In this document: positions 1-7,290 of the stretch, in pieces
Numbering within the stretch: position 1 is the first letter of the stretch
Layout of the letters: each line of letters begins with the position of its first letter
From: JBGPEQ01 sp050180895
GTDB lineage: Bacteria; Pseudomonadota; Alphaproteobacteria; Dongiales; Dongiaceae
Direction of reading: 5' to 3'
Length of the DNA: 64,000 nt
NCBI GenBank assembly: GCA_050180895.1
Contig: JBFXDS010000004.1
Coordinates: forward strand, 380,440 to 444,439
Notes under the pieces: model-generated
Seen by the model: the letters and a program-made list of their open reading frames with translations, nothing else
Told to the model about the DNA's origin: nothing
The model's database searches: none
Translations under genes and position numbers: made by a program

Positions 1-2
1 GG

Positions 3-569
3 GTCTATTGGGAAGACGGCGTGCAGGTCATCAAGCCCGTGGGGCTGTGGGAGGACGACCGCCTCGGCAGCGCGCGGGTCGCCGAATACTGGAAGGTCCT
101 CGACCCGGACTCCGACCTGACGGGGCAGGACTGCGACGCTCCCTGGTCGGCCGCCTTCATCTCCTGGGTGATGATCCGCGCCGGGGTCGATCCGCGGCAG
201 TTCACGCGCTCCTCGGCGCACCGCACCTATTTGAGGACCATCATCGCACATGCCGACGATCCCGGTTTCAAGCTCACGCCGCGCGCGCCCGCCGACTATG
301 CGCCGAGGCCCGGCGACCTCATCTGCCGCGGGCGCGGCCGGGATCGCAACATCGCGGACTATCTGTCGCTGCCGGACGGCGCCGAGCTGCATTGCGACCT
401 GGTCGTCGCCAACGCGGACGGCAAGCTGGAATCGATCGGCGGCAACGTGCGGCAATCGGTGTCGCTGTCGGAGCGGGAGGTCGACATCGAGGGCAAGCTG
501 CCGCCGCCCTGGTTCGTCGTCATCGAGAACCGCTATCCCGACCCCGCAGTGCCCGTAGCGTTTCGGTGA
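3..569 (+). CDS. DUF2272 domain protein, 5' end cut by window
   Basis: The reading frame is open from the first complete codon, so the true start lies upstream of the window; the internal GTG at 21 is not convincing as a start. The visible part (about 188 residues) resembles DUF2272 proteins, with the features GQDCDAPWSAAFISWVMIRAG near the beginning, PGDLICRGRGRD in the middle and FVVIENRYPD at the end. The family looks like a papain/NlpC-type fold, with a Cys-containing first helix and later His residues, but its enzymatic role is not established. The gene ends 66 bases before the M20 gene on the same strand. Function unknown; family assignment fairly confident. Confidence 0.7.
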   Translation, partial: VYWEDGVQVIKPVGLWEDDRLGSARVAEYWKVLDPDSDLTGQDCDAPWSAAFISWVMIRAGVDPRQFTRSSAHRTYLRTIIAHADDPGFKLTPRAPADYAPRPGDLICRGRGRDRNIADYLSLPDGAELHCDLVVANADGKLESIGGNVRQSVSLSEREVDIEGKLPPPWFVVIENRYPDPAVPVAFR

Positions 570-635
570 TATTTGAAACCCACCCCTCCCGGTTGCTAGC
601 ATCGCGCCAACAAACGGCAGGGAGGAACAGAATTC

Positions 636-2246
636 ATGTCGCCACGCAAGGCCGCGCTGACGCCGGCGAAGAAGACGGCGCTCGACTGGGTGAAGAGCCA
701 CGAGCCGTGGCTGTCGCAAACCCATAGCGAGATCTGGGACTTCCACGAGACGGCGTGGCGCGAGTACCGCTCCGCGGAATACTACGTAAACCTGCTGCGC
801 GCCCAGGGCTTCGAGGTCGAGGAAGGCACGGCGACGATGCCGACGGCGTTCCTCGCCACCTGGAGGAACCGCAAGGCCGGCAAGGGCGGCCCGACCATCG
901 CCTCCTATGCCGAGTACGACGCGGTGCCCGGCAACAGCCAGGAGCGCGTCCCCTACAAGAAGCCGCGCGCGGGCCTGCACAAATACGCCGCCGGCCACAC
1001 CGACCCCCACTCCGCGCTGGGCTGCGGTGCCCTCGGCGGCCTGCTCGCGGCCAAGGCGGCGATGGAGACGCACGGCATTCCCGGCACGCTCAAGTTCTTC
1101 GGCGAGCCGGCGGAGAAGGTGTGCGGCTCGAAGCCGATCCACGCCGCCCACGGCTACTACGACGACCTCGACGCGGCCATCAGCTTCCACCCCGCCTATT
1201 TCCGCAGCTACTCCAACACCACCATCTGGGACACCCACTGCGGCTCCTACTGGAGCAAGATCTACACCTTCGAATGTCCGCACCCGGAGACCTGGTCGGC
1301 GATGGGCGCCAGCGACAGCGCCAATCCGCACACCTCGGCCCGCGCGCCCGGCGCCATCGACGCGGTGTGCCTGATGTACACGGCGGCGAAATACACGAAG
1401 GAGGCGATGCTGCCGCATACCGGCACCTGGACGATCAACGAGGCGATCCTGGCGGCGGGACAGGCGACCTCCGACAACCTCGCCCCCAATTTCAGCCAGA
1501 TCCAGTATTCGAGCCGGGCGCCGACGCTGGCGATGCAGGAGCGCATCTTCGCGGTGCTCGACAACAATGCCAGCCATGCGGCGGGCATCGCGCACTGCAC
1601 CCTGCGCAAGGGCTGGGTGACGAAGACCCGTCCCGGCCTGCCCAACCACGTCATGGCCGCGCTCTGCTACGCCAACCTGGAGCTGGCGGGACCGCCGGCC
1701 TGGGGCGAGGAGGCCAAGGCGTTCGCCCGCCAGATCCAGAAGAACCTCGGCCTCAAGCCGATGAAGGAGCCGCTCATGCGCGAGATGGGCGAGCTGATCG
1801 CGCCCGAGGCGGCCGAGGCGATCCTGCGGCGCGACCTGCCGGCCTGGCAGAAGAACTACACGTCGGACGACTACACCGACTACACCTGGCACTGCCCGAC
1901 GGTGCGGCTGATGATCGGCCGCGCCACGCTGGAGCCGCCTCAACCCGGCTACCACTATCCGGACTGGGCCTGGAACGCGCTCGGCGGCTATTCGCCGACC
2001 ATCGACCCCACGGTGTTCGCGGCGGCCCGGACCATCGCCCTCACCTTCCTCGACATGATGACCAAGCCGGCCGCGCTGGCCGCGGCCAAGACCGAGTTCC
2101 GCGCGCGCAGCGGCGGCGGCATCGGCGGCAAGGGCTGGGTGCCGCCCCTGCTCGGCCGGAACTTCAAGGCGCCGATCCACTATCGCTGGCCGGAATATGT
2201 GACGACGCCGCGCGGCCGGGAGTGGTGGATCCCCGCAGGCGCCTGA
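636..2246 (+). CDS. M20-family amidohydrolase, AbgB-like
   Basis: This 536-residue protein is a zinc amidohydrolase of the M20 peptidase family, closest in character to AbgB, the p-aminobenzoyl-glutamate hydrolase subunit. A metal-binding segment is seen at GHTDPHSALGCGALGG (His121, His125), the catalytic acid region at GEPAEK (about 156-161) and another His in ISFHPAY (about 185). The dimerisation domain occupies roughly residues 200-330. The ATG at 636 follows GGGAGG by a good distance, which fixes the start. No AbgA partner or AbgT permease is nearby, so folate-fragment cleavage is only one possibility; it may act on another N-acyl amino acid or amide. Confidence 0.85.
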   Translation: MSPRKAALTPAKKTALDWVKSHEPWLSQTHSEIWDFHETAWREYRSAEYYVNLLRAQGFEVEEGTATMPTAFLATWRNRKAGKGGPTIASYAEYDAVPGNSQERVPYKKPRAGLHKYAAGHTDPHSALGCGALGGLLAAKAAMETHGIPGTLKFFGEPAEKVCGSKPIHAAHGYYDDLDAAISFHPAYFRSYSNTTIWDTHCGSYWSKIYTFECPHPETWSAMGASDSANPHTSARAPGAIDAVCLMYTAAKYTKEAMLPHTGTWTINEAILAAGQATSDNLAPNFSQIQYSSRAPTLAMQERIFAVLDNNASHAAGIAHCTLRKGWVTKTRPGLPNHVMAALCYANLELAGPPAWGEEAKAFARQIQKNLGLKPMKEPLMREMGELIAPEAAEAILRRDLPAWQKNYTSDDYTDYTWHCPTVRLMIGRATLEPPQPGYHYPDWAWNALGGYSPTIDPTVFAAARTIALTFLDMMTKPAALAAAKTEFRARSGGGIGGKGWVPPLLGRNFKAPIHYRWPEYVTTPRGREWWIPAGA

Positions 2247-2807
2247 CCAGCGCGGGAGGGAGGGTCGACATGCAAAACTCGAAATTCAACCGTATCGTAT
2301 TTTGCGTATGATCCGAAATCCGGGTGAACATGCGTCGCTTTGGTCAATAATCTGTTCAGTGGCAGGCCAAGAGGGCGGCAGTACGCGTTTCAGCTTGTAG
2401 GTGAACATTATAGGAACTTACGCCAGCGCGTGTCAACTGGATTCTGCAGATCCTGACGACCTGACCGAAATCAACCTCAGCCGGGGCCCCAAGCCGCCGG
2501 CGAGAAGGCCGATGACGGCGGGAACAGCAAGGAGAGGCCGGGCCTGGGGCAACGTTTCAGAAAACGATTCATATCGCTTGCACCACCAGGGTGCGTCCTT
2601 CGACAGGCTCAGGATGAGGGAAAATCTTGGTGGCACGAAGAAAGCTCCTCATCCTGAGCCTGTCGAAGGACGCACAGCGCTGATCCCAAGCTCATGGCCG
2701 ATCTGCTCGGTCGGGCGACCTCATATCGTGCAGCGCACCAGTCGGGGCATTGACGCCGGACATCGGCATCGGCAGCTTGCGCCGACGACAACATCCTGAG
2801 GCAAGCG
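2247..2807. other. Gene-free stretch with one palindromic repeat
   Basis: The 561 bases between the M20 gene and the reductase gene contain no convincing coding region. The part at about 2275-2430 is clearly richer in A and T than its surroundings and could hold a promoter, but I cannot assign -35/-10 boxes with confidence. The only defined structure is the palindrome at 2591-2675. Short open frames here are made partly of repeat sequence. Confidence 0.6.
2591..2675. repeat. Dispersed palindromic repeat, copy 1
   Basis: Two perfect 29-base inverted arms (2591-2619 and 2647-2675) flank a 27-base centre. The arm core reads CCTTCGACAGGCTCAGGAT. The centre contains ATCTTGGTGGCACGA, which is shared with copy 2. 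Single-stranded DNA or RNA from this element would form a very stable hairpin. The same arms recur at 4386-4468 and 7191-7275, with a truncated copy near 63875, so this is an intergenic REP/BIME-like family rather than a one-off terminator. Confidence 0.93.
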
Positions 2808-3737
2808 GTGCGCATCCTCGTGCTCGGCGCCGGCGCAGTCGGCGGATATTTCGGCGGCCGGCTGGCGGAGGCCGGCGGCGACATCACCTTCCTCGTGCGC
2901 CCGCGGCGGGCGGCGGAGCTGGCGGCCGACGGGCTGGCCATCGCGAGTCCCGCCGGCGACGCGGCGCTCGCCGTGCGCACGGTCACCGCGGCGGCGGCGC
3001 CCTACGATCTCGTCCTGCTCTGCTGCAAGGCTTACGATCTCGCCGCTGCGATGGAGAGCGTCGCGCCGGCAGTCGGCGCCGGGAGCTGCGTGCTGCCGCT
3101 GCTCAATGGCCTGCGGCATCTCGATCTGCTGGACGCGCGCTTCGGCGCGCCGCGCGTGCTGGGCGGGCTGTGCGCCATCGCCGCCACCCTCGGCGAGGGC
3201 GGCCGCATCCTGCATCTCAGCGAGTTCCATCGCATGGCCTTCGGCGAGCGCGACGGCCGCCGCAGCGAGCGGGTGACGGCATTCGCGGCGCTGGCGGCCC
3301 GGGCCAAGTTCGGGTCGGTCGCGAGCGACGCCATCCTGCTGGAGATGTGGGAGAAGTGGGTGCTGCTGGCGACCCTGGCGGGCATGACCTGCCTGATGCG
3401 CGCGCCCGTCGGCGCCATCGTGGCGACGCGTGACGGCGAGGCGCTGACCGACGAACTGCTCGGCGAATGCAGCGCGGTCGCGGCGGCGTCCGGCTTTGCG
3501 CCGCGCGCGGCGTTTCTCGAGCGGACGCGCGGCATGCTGACGGCCCGCGGCTCTCCCTTCACCGCCTCCATGCTGCGCGACATCGAGCGCGGCGGCCCGA
3601 CCGAGGGCGCGCACATCCTCGGCGACCTGCTGCAGCGGGCGCGCGCGCTCGGCGTCGCCGCACCGCTGCTGCGGGTGGCCGCCTGCCATGCGGAGGCCTA
3701 TGAGGCGCGTCGCGGAGTCGGCGAAGCGACGGCGTGA
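2808..3737 (+). CDS. Ketopantoate reductase family protein
   Basis: A 309-residue NADPH-binding reductase of the PanE/ApbA family, which reduces 2-dehydropantoate to pantoate in CoA biosynthesis. The dinucleotide motif GAGAVGG (residues 7-13) sits at the extreme N-terminus, followed by VRPRR, consistent with NADPH preference. CCKAYDL near residue 68 and EKWVLLATLAGMTCLMRAPVG in the C-terminal half match the family, but the latter lacks the usual N-A-x-x-N pattern. The protein may therefore be a paralogue with a different 2-oxo acid substrate. The start is a GTG at 2808, because the Rossmann motif begins immediately and no upstream ATG is in frame. Its stop overlaps a possible GTG start of the next gene, suggesting an operon. 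Confidence 0.8.
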   Translation: MRILVLGAGAVGGYFGGRLAEAGGDITFLVRPRRAAELAADGLAIASPAGDAALAVRTVTAAAAPYDLVLLCCKAYDLAAAMESVAPAVGAGSCVLPLLNGLRHLDLLDARFGAPRVLGGLCAIAATLGEGGRILHLSEFHRMAFGERDGRRSERVTAFAALAARAKFGSVASDAILLEMWEKWVLLATLAGMTCLMRAPVGAIVATRDGEALTDELLGECSAVAAASGFAPRAAFLERTRGMLTARGSPFTASMLRDIERGGPTEGAHILGDLLQRARALGVAAPLLRVAACHAEAYEARRGVGEATA

Positions 3738-3802
3738 ACCGGTCCCGGAGCTACCCATGCGCCAGGACATCCGGTTCTGAGGCCGGGTCGCGGGCCTCGG
3801 CC

Positions 3803-4357
3803 ATGACGCGACGGACGCTGCCCGATCACCTCGCGCCGGGACTCGATATCGTCTCGATCGGACTCAACCCGTCCATCTACTCGGTGGAGCGCGGTTTCTA
3901 CTTCGCACGGCCGGGCAACCGGTTCTGGCCTGCGCTCAACGCGTCCGGCCTGATCCCGGAGCCGCTCGCGCCGTCGCCGGAGGCGGTCGAGCGTCTGTTC
4001 CGCCAATATCGCATCGGCTTCACGGATCTGGTGAAGCGCGCGACGGTGCGCGTGGCCGAACTCTCCGACGATGACTATGCGCGAGGCGTGCGGCAACTGC
4101 GCGAAAAACTCGGGCGCCATGCGCCGGCGATCGCATGGTTTCACGGCATCAGTGGATACCGGCGGTTCCTCGCCCATGCGGCGACGCCGCGCGCGGAGAT
4201 CATCGCCGGGCTGCAGCCGGAGCGGATCGGCACGAGCCATGTCTTCGTCACCCCCAATCCGAGCGGCGCCAACCCCATGGCGGCCCCGAAGCTGCTCGTC
4301 CCGCTCTATCGGGAACTTGCCCGACTGCGCGACGCACTGACGTCCACCGGCAGCTAG
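3803..4357 (+). CDS. mug: G/U mismatch-specific DNA glycosylase
   Basis: A 184-residue family-2 uracil-DNA glycosylase that removes uracil or ethenocytosine opposite guanine in base excision repair. Motif 1 appears as IGLNPS (residues 19-24) with Asn22 as the catalytic-position residue, followed by FYFARPGNRFW. Motif 2 is NPSGAN (152-157). E. coli Mug has GINPG and NPSGLS at these places. The ATG at 3803 gives an N-terminus of the right length; an in-frame GTG at 3734 overlapping the previous stop would add 23 residues of unlike sequence. Co-transcription with the preceding reductase gene is likely from the spacing. Confidence 0.85.
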   Translation: MTRRTLPDHLAPGLDIVSIGLNPSIYSVERGFYFARPGNRFWPALNASGLIPEPLAPSPEAVERLFRQYRIGFTDLVKRATVRVAELSDDDYARGVRQLREKLGRHAPAIAWFHGISGYRRFLAHAATPRAEIIAGLQPERIGTSHVFVTPNPSGANPMAAPKLLVPLYRELARLRDALTSTGS

Positions 4358-4385
4358 GCGCCGCTTGTGGACTGCATGACCGCCT

Positions 4386-4468
4386 TGCGTCCTTCGACAA
4401 GCTCAGGATGAGGGATAATCTTGGTGGCACGAACAACGTCCCTCATCCTGAGCTTGTCGAAGGACGCA
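4386..4468. repeat. Dispersed palindromic repeat, copy 2
   Basis: Two perfect 29-base arms (4386-4414 and 4440-4468) with the core CCTTCGACAAGCTCAGGAT, differing from copy 1 by a compensated base change (A for G in one arm, T for C in the other). The 25-base centre again contains ATCTTGGTGGCACGA. Compensated substitution indicates selection for pairing or copying of the whole unit. It lies 28 bases after the mug stop. Confidence 0.93.
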
Positions 4469-4565
4469 GGGCGTCGATCCAGTCCACCTGCCTAAAATTT
4501 TGGGGTCGGAGTGGAAGCGTGCGGCATATGATTACCCGCGTGCAGCGCGGAGCGCCGGCGCAGGG

Positions 4566-4594
4566 TTGACATGTCGCATCGGCCTGCATATATG
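4566..4594 (+). promoter_or_regulatory. Near-consensus sigma-70 promoter
   Basis: TTGACA (4566-4571) is separated by exactly 17 bases from TATATG (4589-4594). This is one of the best housekeeping-type promoters visible in the window. The predicted start of transcription is about 4601. A 12-base perfect palindrome covers that position and a long hairpin follows at 4692-4737; rnk begins at 4818. It could drive rnk with a leader of about 215 bases or a separate short RNA. Confidence 0.55.
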
Positions 4595-4596
4595 CG

Positions 4597-4608
4597 CGGT
4601 CATGACCG
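4597..4608. promoter_or_regulatory. Perfect palindrome over predicted start site
   Basis: CGGTCATGACCG is a perfect 12-base palindrome located 3 bases after the -10 box of the promoter at 4566. Its position across the predicted +1 suits a repressor operator. It also contains an ATG (4602) that would be nearly leaderless and open a 29-codon frame ending at 4691. No regulator is identified. Confidence 0.4.
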
Positions 4609-4691
4609 GGGTTTGCCTGCATCCTGCCGAGGTTCTGGCGTGCCGCTGCCATCTCATGATGCGCGGCGGCCGTTCGCAGGCATGCCCGTAA

Positions 4692-4737
4692 GCCTCGGGG
4701 GCGTGGCCGCCATCTGCGGCCACACGGCGCCCGAGGC
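4692..4737. other. Strong two-stem hairpin before rnk
   Basis: An 8-base outer stem (GCCTCGGG with CCCGAGGC) and an 8-base inner stem (GTGGCCGC with GCGGCCAC) are joined by unequal internal loops and capped by CATCT. It is not followed by a T-run, so it is not a typical intrinsic terminator on the plus strand. It lies between the promoter at 4566 and rnk, so it may be the 3' part of a small RNA or a structured mRNA leader. Confidence 0.5.
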
Positions 4738-4817
4738 GAAATCTCCTTAACCCCAGCTCGGCAACGTTTCCATTTTCAGACTCAGTCTCGCCCCTCCACG
4801 GGGCCGAGGAGGTGCCC

Positions 4818-5243
4818 ATGTCCGCGCATGTCATGTCGGCGACGCGCAACCCGACGATCTTCATCAGCGAAGAGGATTTCGATCGACTCGACCGGCTCGC
4901 CACGAGCGGTCAATCGGCGAACCTTCCGGTCGCCGCCTTCCTCGCGGCCGAACTGGACCGCGCCGTCGTCCGCCCTGCCGACGAGATCGCGCCGGACATC
5001 GTGACGATGAACGCGCGCATCACCTTCCGCATCGGCGACGAGCCGGAGGCGCAGACACGCACCCTGGTCTATCCGGAGGACTATTCCGCCGGCAGATCCG
5101 ACGCGGACCGCCTGTCGGTCATGACTCCGCTGGGCGCCGCCCTCATCGGACTGCGCGCCGGCGACCATATCGAGTACGAGACCGTCGACGCCGCGCGCCG
5201 GCGCGTGGCGGTGGAGGCCGTGGTCCGCCCATCGCGGCGATGA
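4818..5243 (+). CDS. rnk: Nucleoside diphosphate kinase regulator Rnk
   Basis: A 141-residue protein related to the C-terminal domain of GreA/GreB. Rnk binds RNA polymerase without the long coiled-coil finger and was first found as a regulator of nucleoside diphosphate kinase. The family signature VYPEDYS followed by LSVMTPLGAALIGLRAGDHI is clear at about residues 88-120. GAGGAGG lies 5 bases before the ATG at 4818 and decides this start over the GTG at 4812. The gene stands alone, with an unusual structured leader (promoter 4566, hairpin 4692-4737). Confidence 0.85.
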   Translation: MSAHVMSATRNPTIFISEEDFDRLDRLATSGQSANLPVAAFLAAELDRAVVRPADEIAPDIVTMNARITFRIGDEPEAQTRTLVYPEDYSAGRSDADRLSVMTPLGAALIGLRAGDHIEYETVDAARRRVAVEAVVRPSRR

Positions 5244-5319
5244 CTCCCTGCGCCGGGTGACAGCGGCGCCCCTGGCTGGCATGGTGTCGGCGATGCCATC
5301 GCTCGTCAGGGATCGCCGC

Positions 5320-5778
5320 ATGACGGAGGAGACGCCTGCGCTGCCGGCCTGGCTCTGGCCGGCCTTGCCCGTGCTCTTTGTCGGCTTCTGGTGCGCCATG
5401 GCCTACCTGCTGGGCTTCCTGTCCGGCTGGCGGCGTCTGGCCGCGCACTATTCCGCAGCGATGCCGACCGCCGGCCAACGCTTCCGCTTCCGGTCGGCGA
5501 AGAGCGGCGTGATCCGCTACAACCACTGCCTCAACTTCGCCGTCGCGCCGAACGGACTGCATATCTGGCTGCTGCCGCCCTTCCGCCTGGGAAACCCGCC
5601 GCTTCTGGTGCCCTGGACCGACATATCCGCGAGGCCGGTGCGGGAGCTGCTGTTCGGCTGCATCGCGCTGAGCTTCGCCCGCGCGCCCGGCGTGCGGATG
5701 AGGATCGCCACCAGGCTCGGCGAGCAGATCGCCGCGGCGAGCCGCGGGGCGCTGCGGATCGGGCGAGACGACTCCTGA
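5320..5778 (+). CDS. Small membrane protein of unknown function
   Basis: From the ATG at 5320 the product is 152 residues long. One clear hydrophobic segment is seen at about residues 10-32 (AWLWPALPVLFVGFWCAMAY), with a second weaker one near LLFGCIALSFARAP. The rest, including FRFRSAKSGVIRYNHCLNF and a PPFRLGNPPLLVPWTDI segment, resembles proteins with a PH-like or cytoplasmic beta domain next to a membrane anchor, but I do not recognise a named family. An earlier in-frame start at 5257 would add an unlikely N-terminus; AGGGAT precedes 5320. It may be co-transcribed with rnk, 76 bases upstream. Confidence 0.55.
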   Translation: MTEETPALPAWLWPALPVLFVGFWCAMAYLLGFLSGWRRLAAHYSAAMPTAGQRFRFRSAKSGVIRYNHCLNFAVAPNGLHIWLLPPFRLGNPPLLVPWTDISARPVRELLFGCIALSFARAPGVRMRIATRLGEQIAAASRGALRIGRDDS

Positions 5779-6035
5779 ACACGACGCCACGCATCCAAGA
5801 TGCAGGGCAATCGCATTGAATATTTGAGCGCACCGCGAAGGATTGTTGGCACGCGGAGAATGCGGAGGTCATCGAGCTTTTCGATCCCGTGCAATCTACC
5901 CAACTCCATGCGGAGCCTGCGCGTCGCGGCAGTCGATTTGGGTATTCTCCGCGTCTCCGCGTGAAAAAGCCTTCCCGCTGGCCCGCACCGTGGTCAAATG
6001 CGGCCGCCGTGCATCCAAGAGAGAGACGAACGCCC

Positions 6036-6911
6036 ATGCCCGCTGAATCCATCTATCTCGACTACGACCGCGCCGCGCTCGACCTGCAATACAACAACCA
6101 GCGGCGCGTGCCCGGCTTCGACGACTACGTCGCGGGCTGGCAGCGGGAGAGCGCACGGGTGCGCGCGGCGCTGCCGGGCCCGCGCGACGTCGCGTTCGGC
6201 CCGACCGCCGACGAGGTGCTCGACATCTACACCCCGGCAAGGGCGGACGGCGCCGCGCCGGTGCAGGTGTTCTATCACGGCGGCTACTGGCGCTCCTTCA
6301 AGGCGAGCGACTTCGCCTTCGTTGCCGAGCGCCTGGTCGAGGCCGGCGCCCTCGCGGTGATCGTCAACTACGCGCTGGTGCCGACGGTGCGCATCGGCGA
6401 GCTGGTGCGGCAGTGCCGGGCGGCGCTGGCCTGGGTGCATGCGAACATCGCACGCTACGGCGGCGACCCCCGGCGCATCTACGTCTCCGGCCACTCGGCG
6501 GGCGGCCACCTCACGGCGATGATGACGGCCGCGGCGCCGCAGCCGGGCGAGCCCGACACGCGCGGGCTGGTGCGCGGCGGCGTCGCCCTCAGCGGGCTCT
6601 ACGACCTCGAGCCGATCCGGCTGTGCTACCTGCAGGAGACGCTGCAGCTGACGCCGGCGGAGGTGACGGCCTGCAGCCCGGCGCGGCACCTGCCGGCCGC
6701 GTCGGCGCCGTTGGCGCTGGCCTACGGGGCCGAGGAGTCGGCAGAGTTCGCGCGCCACTCGACCGAATATGGCCGCGCGCTCGGCGAACGCGGCATCGCC
6801 TGCTCGGTGCGCGCCCTCGCCGGGCACAACCATATGAGCATCTGCACGGCGCTCGCCGATGCGCGCAGCGAGCCGCTGCGGCTGATCCTCGGGCAGATGG
6901 GACTCGGCTGA
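6036..6911 (+). CDS. Alpha/beta hydrolase, kynurenine-formamidase-like
   Basis: A 291-residue serine hydrolase of the alpha/beta fold. HGGYW near residue 82 forms the oxyanion region and GHSAGGH near residue 150 is the nucleophile elbow, as in the BD-FAE/arylformamidase and HSL-related esterases. GHNHMS near residue 270 supplies the likely catalytic His. N-formylkynurenine hydrolysis is possible, but no kynurenine pathway gene is nearby, so the substrate is open. The ATG at 6036 is preceded by AGAGAGA and starts a typical N-terminus; an open frame from 5889 has no support upstream. It is a single-gene unit. Confidence 0.75.
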   Translation: MPAESIYLDYDRAALDLQYNNQRRVPGFDDYVAGWQRESARVRAALPGPRDVAFGPTADEVLDIYTPARADGAAPVQVFYHGGYWRSFKASDFAFVAERLVEAGALAVIVNYALVPTVRIGELVRQCRAALAWVHANIARYGGDPRRIYVSGHSAGGHLTAMMTAAAPQPGEPDTRGLVRGGVALSGLYDLEPIRLCYLQETLQLTPAEVTACSPARHLPAASAPLALAYGAEESAEFARHSTEYGRALGERGIACSVRALAGHNHMSICTALADARSEPLRLILGQMGLG

Positions 6912-7125
6912 GATTTGCGCCGCCGCCGGCCGCCAGACGATCTGTGATGCCGGTCACAGACGGCGGGCGGCGATTCATTGACCATGTTCCCATGACAATT
7001 CGTCCGGCCCGTGGGTGGGCGACAGGTCGAAGCGACAAAACATAAAGAGCGGAACAGCCGACTTTCGGGGGCGCAGGCAGGCATGCCGGCGCCCCTTTTC
7101 TTCGGCAGACGCGCCGCGCTCTCTC

Positions 7126-7159
7126 AAAACAAAATCCCCTTCCCCGCATGGGGAAGGGG
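7126..7159 (-). terminator. Candidate intrinsic terminator for the caspase-like gene
   Basis: A perfect 10-base stem (CCCCTTCCCC with GGGGAAGGGG, loop of four) spans 7136-7159. Read on the minus strand it is followed by ATTTTGTTTT, a T-rich tail. It lies 131 bases beyond the stop of the minus-strand caspase-like gene, with the palindromic repeat in between. Confidence 0.55.
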
Positions 7160-7190
7160 CAGTCAGGGAGATTGCAATGGGACAGGCGCC

Positions 7191-7275
7191 GTGCGTCCTT
7201 CGACAGGCTCAGGATGAGGCTCTTTCTTTCCGCCGGTCAGATTGCCCCTCATCCTGAGCCTGTCGAAGGACGCAC
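7191..7275. repeat. Dispersed palindromic repeat, copy 3
   Basis: The 29-base arms at 7191-7219 and 7247-7275 are identical to those of copy 1. The 27-base centre is unrelated to copies 1 and 2, so the arms are the conserved unit. It sits immediately downstream (16 bases) of the caspase-like gene stop codon on the minus strand. Confidence 0.93.
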
Positions 7276-7290
7276 GGCTGGTCTTGCAGA

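Larger units (their letters stand above)
6912..7290. other. Gene-free convergent stretch with terminator and repeat
   Basis: The 379 bases between the hydrolase and the convergent caspase-like gene hold no credible coding region. They contain a minus-strand terminator-like hairpin (7126-7159) and the third full copy of the dispersed palindrome (7191-7275). Short open frames here are built from repeat sequence. Confidence 0.6.

Noticed and set aside
2401..2799. Plus-strand frame in the first intergenic region
   Set aside because: Its middle is the palindromic repeat (FDRLRMR...HPEPVEGR), a known source of false genes, and it has no other support.
4602..4691. 29-codon frame MTGVCLHPAEVL... as a protein gene
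   Set aside because: Too short with no conservation evidence; mentioned only as part of the promoter-hairpin module.
7015..7257. Small frames at 7.0-7.3 kb
   Set aside because: They are made of terminator and repeat sequence and lack good start signals.
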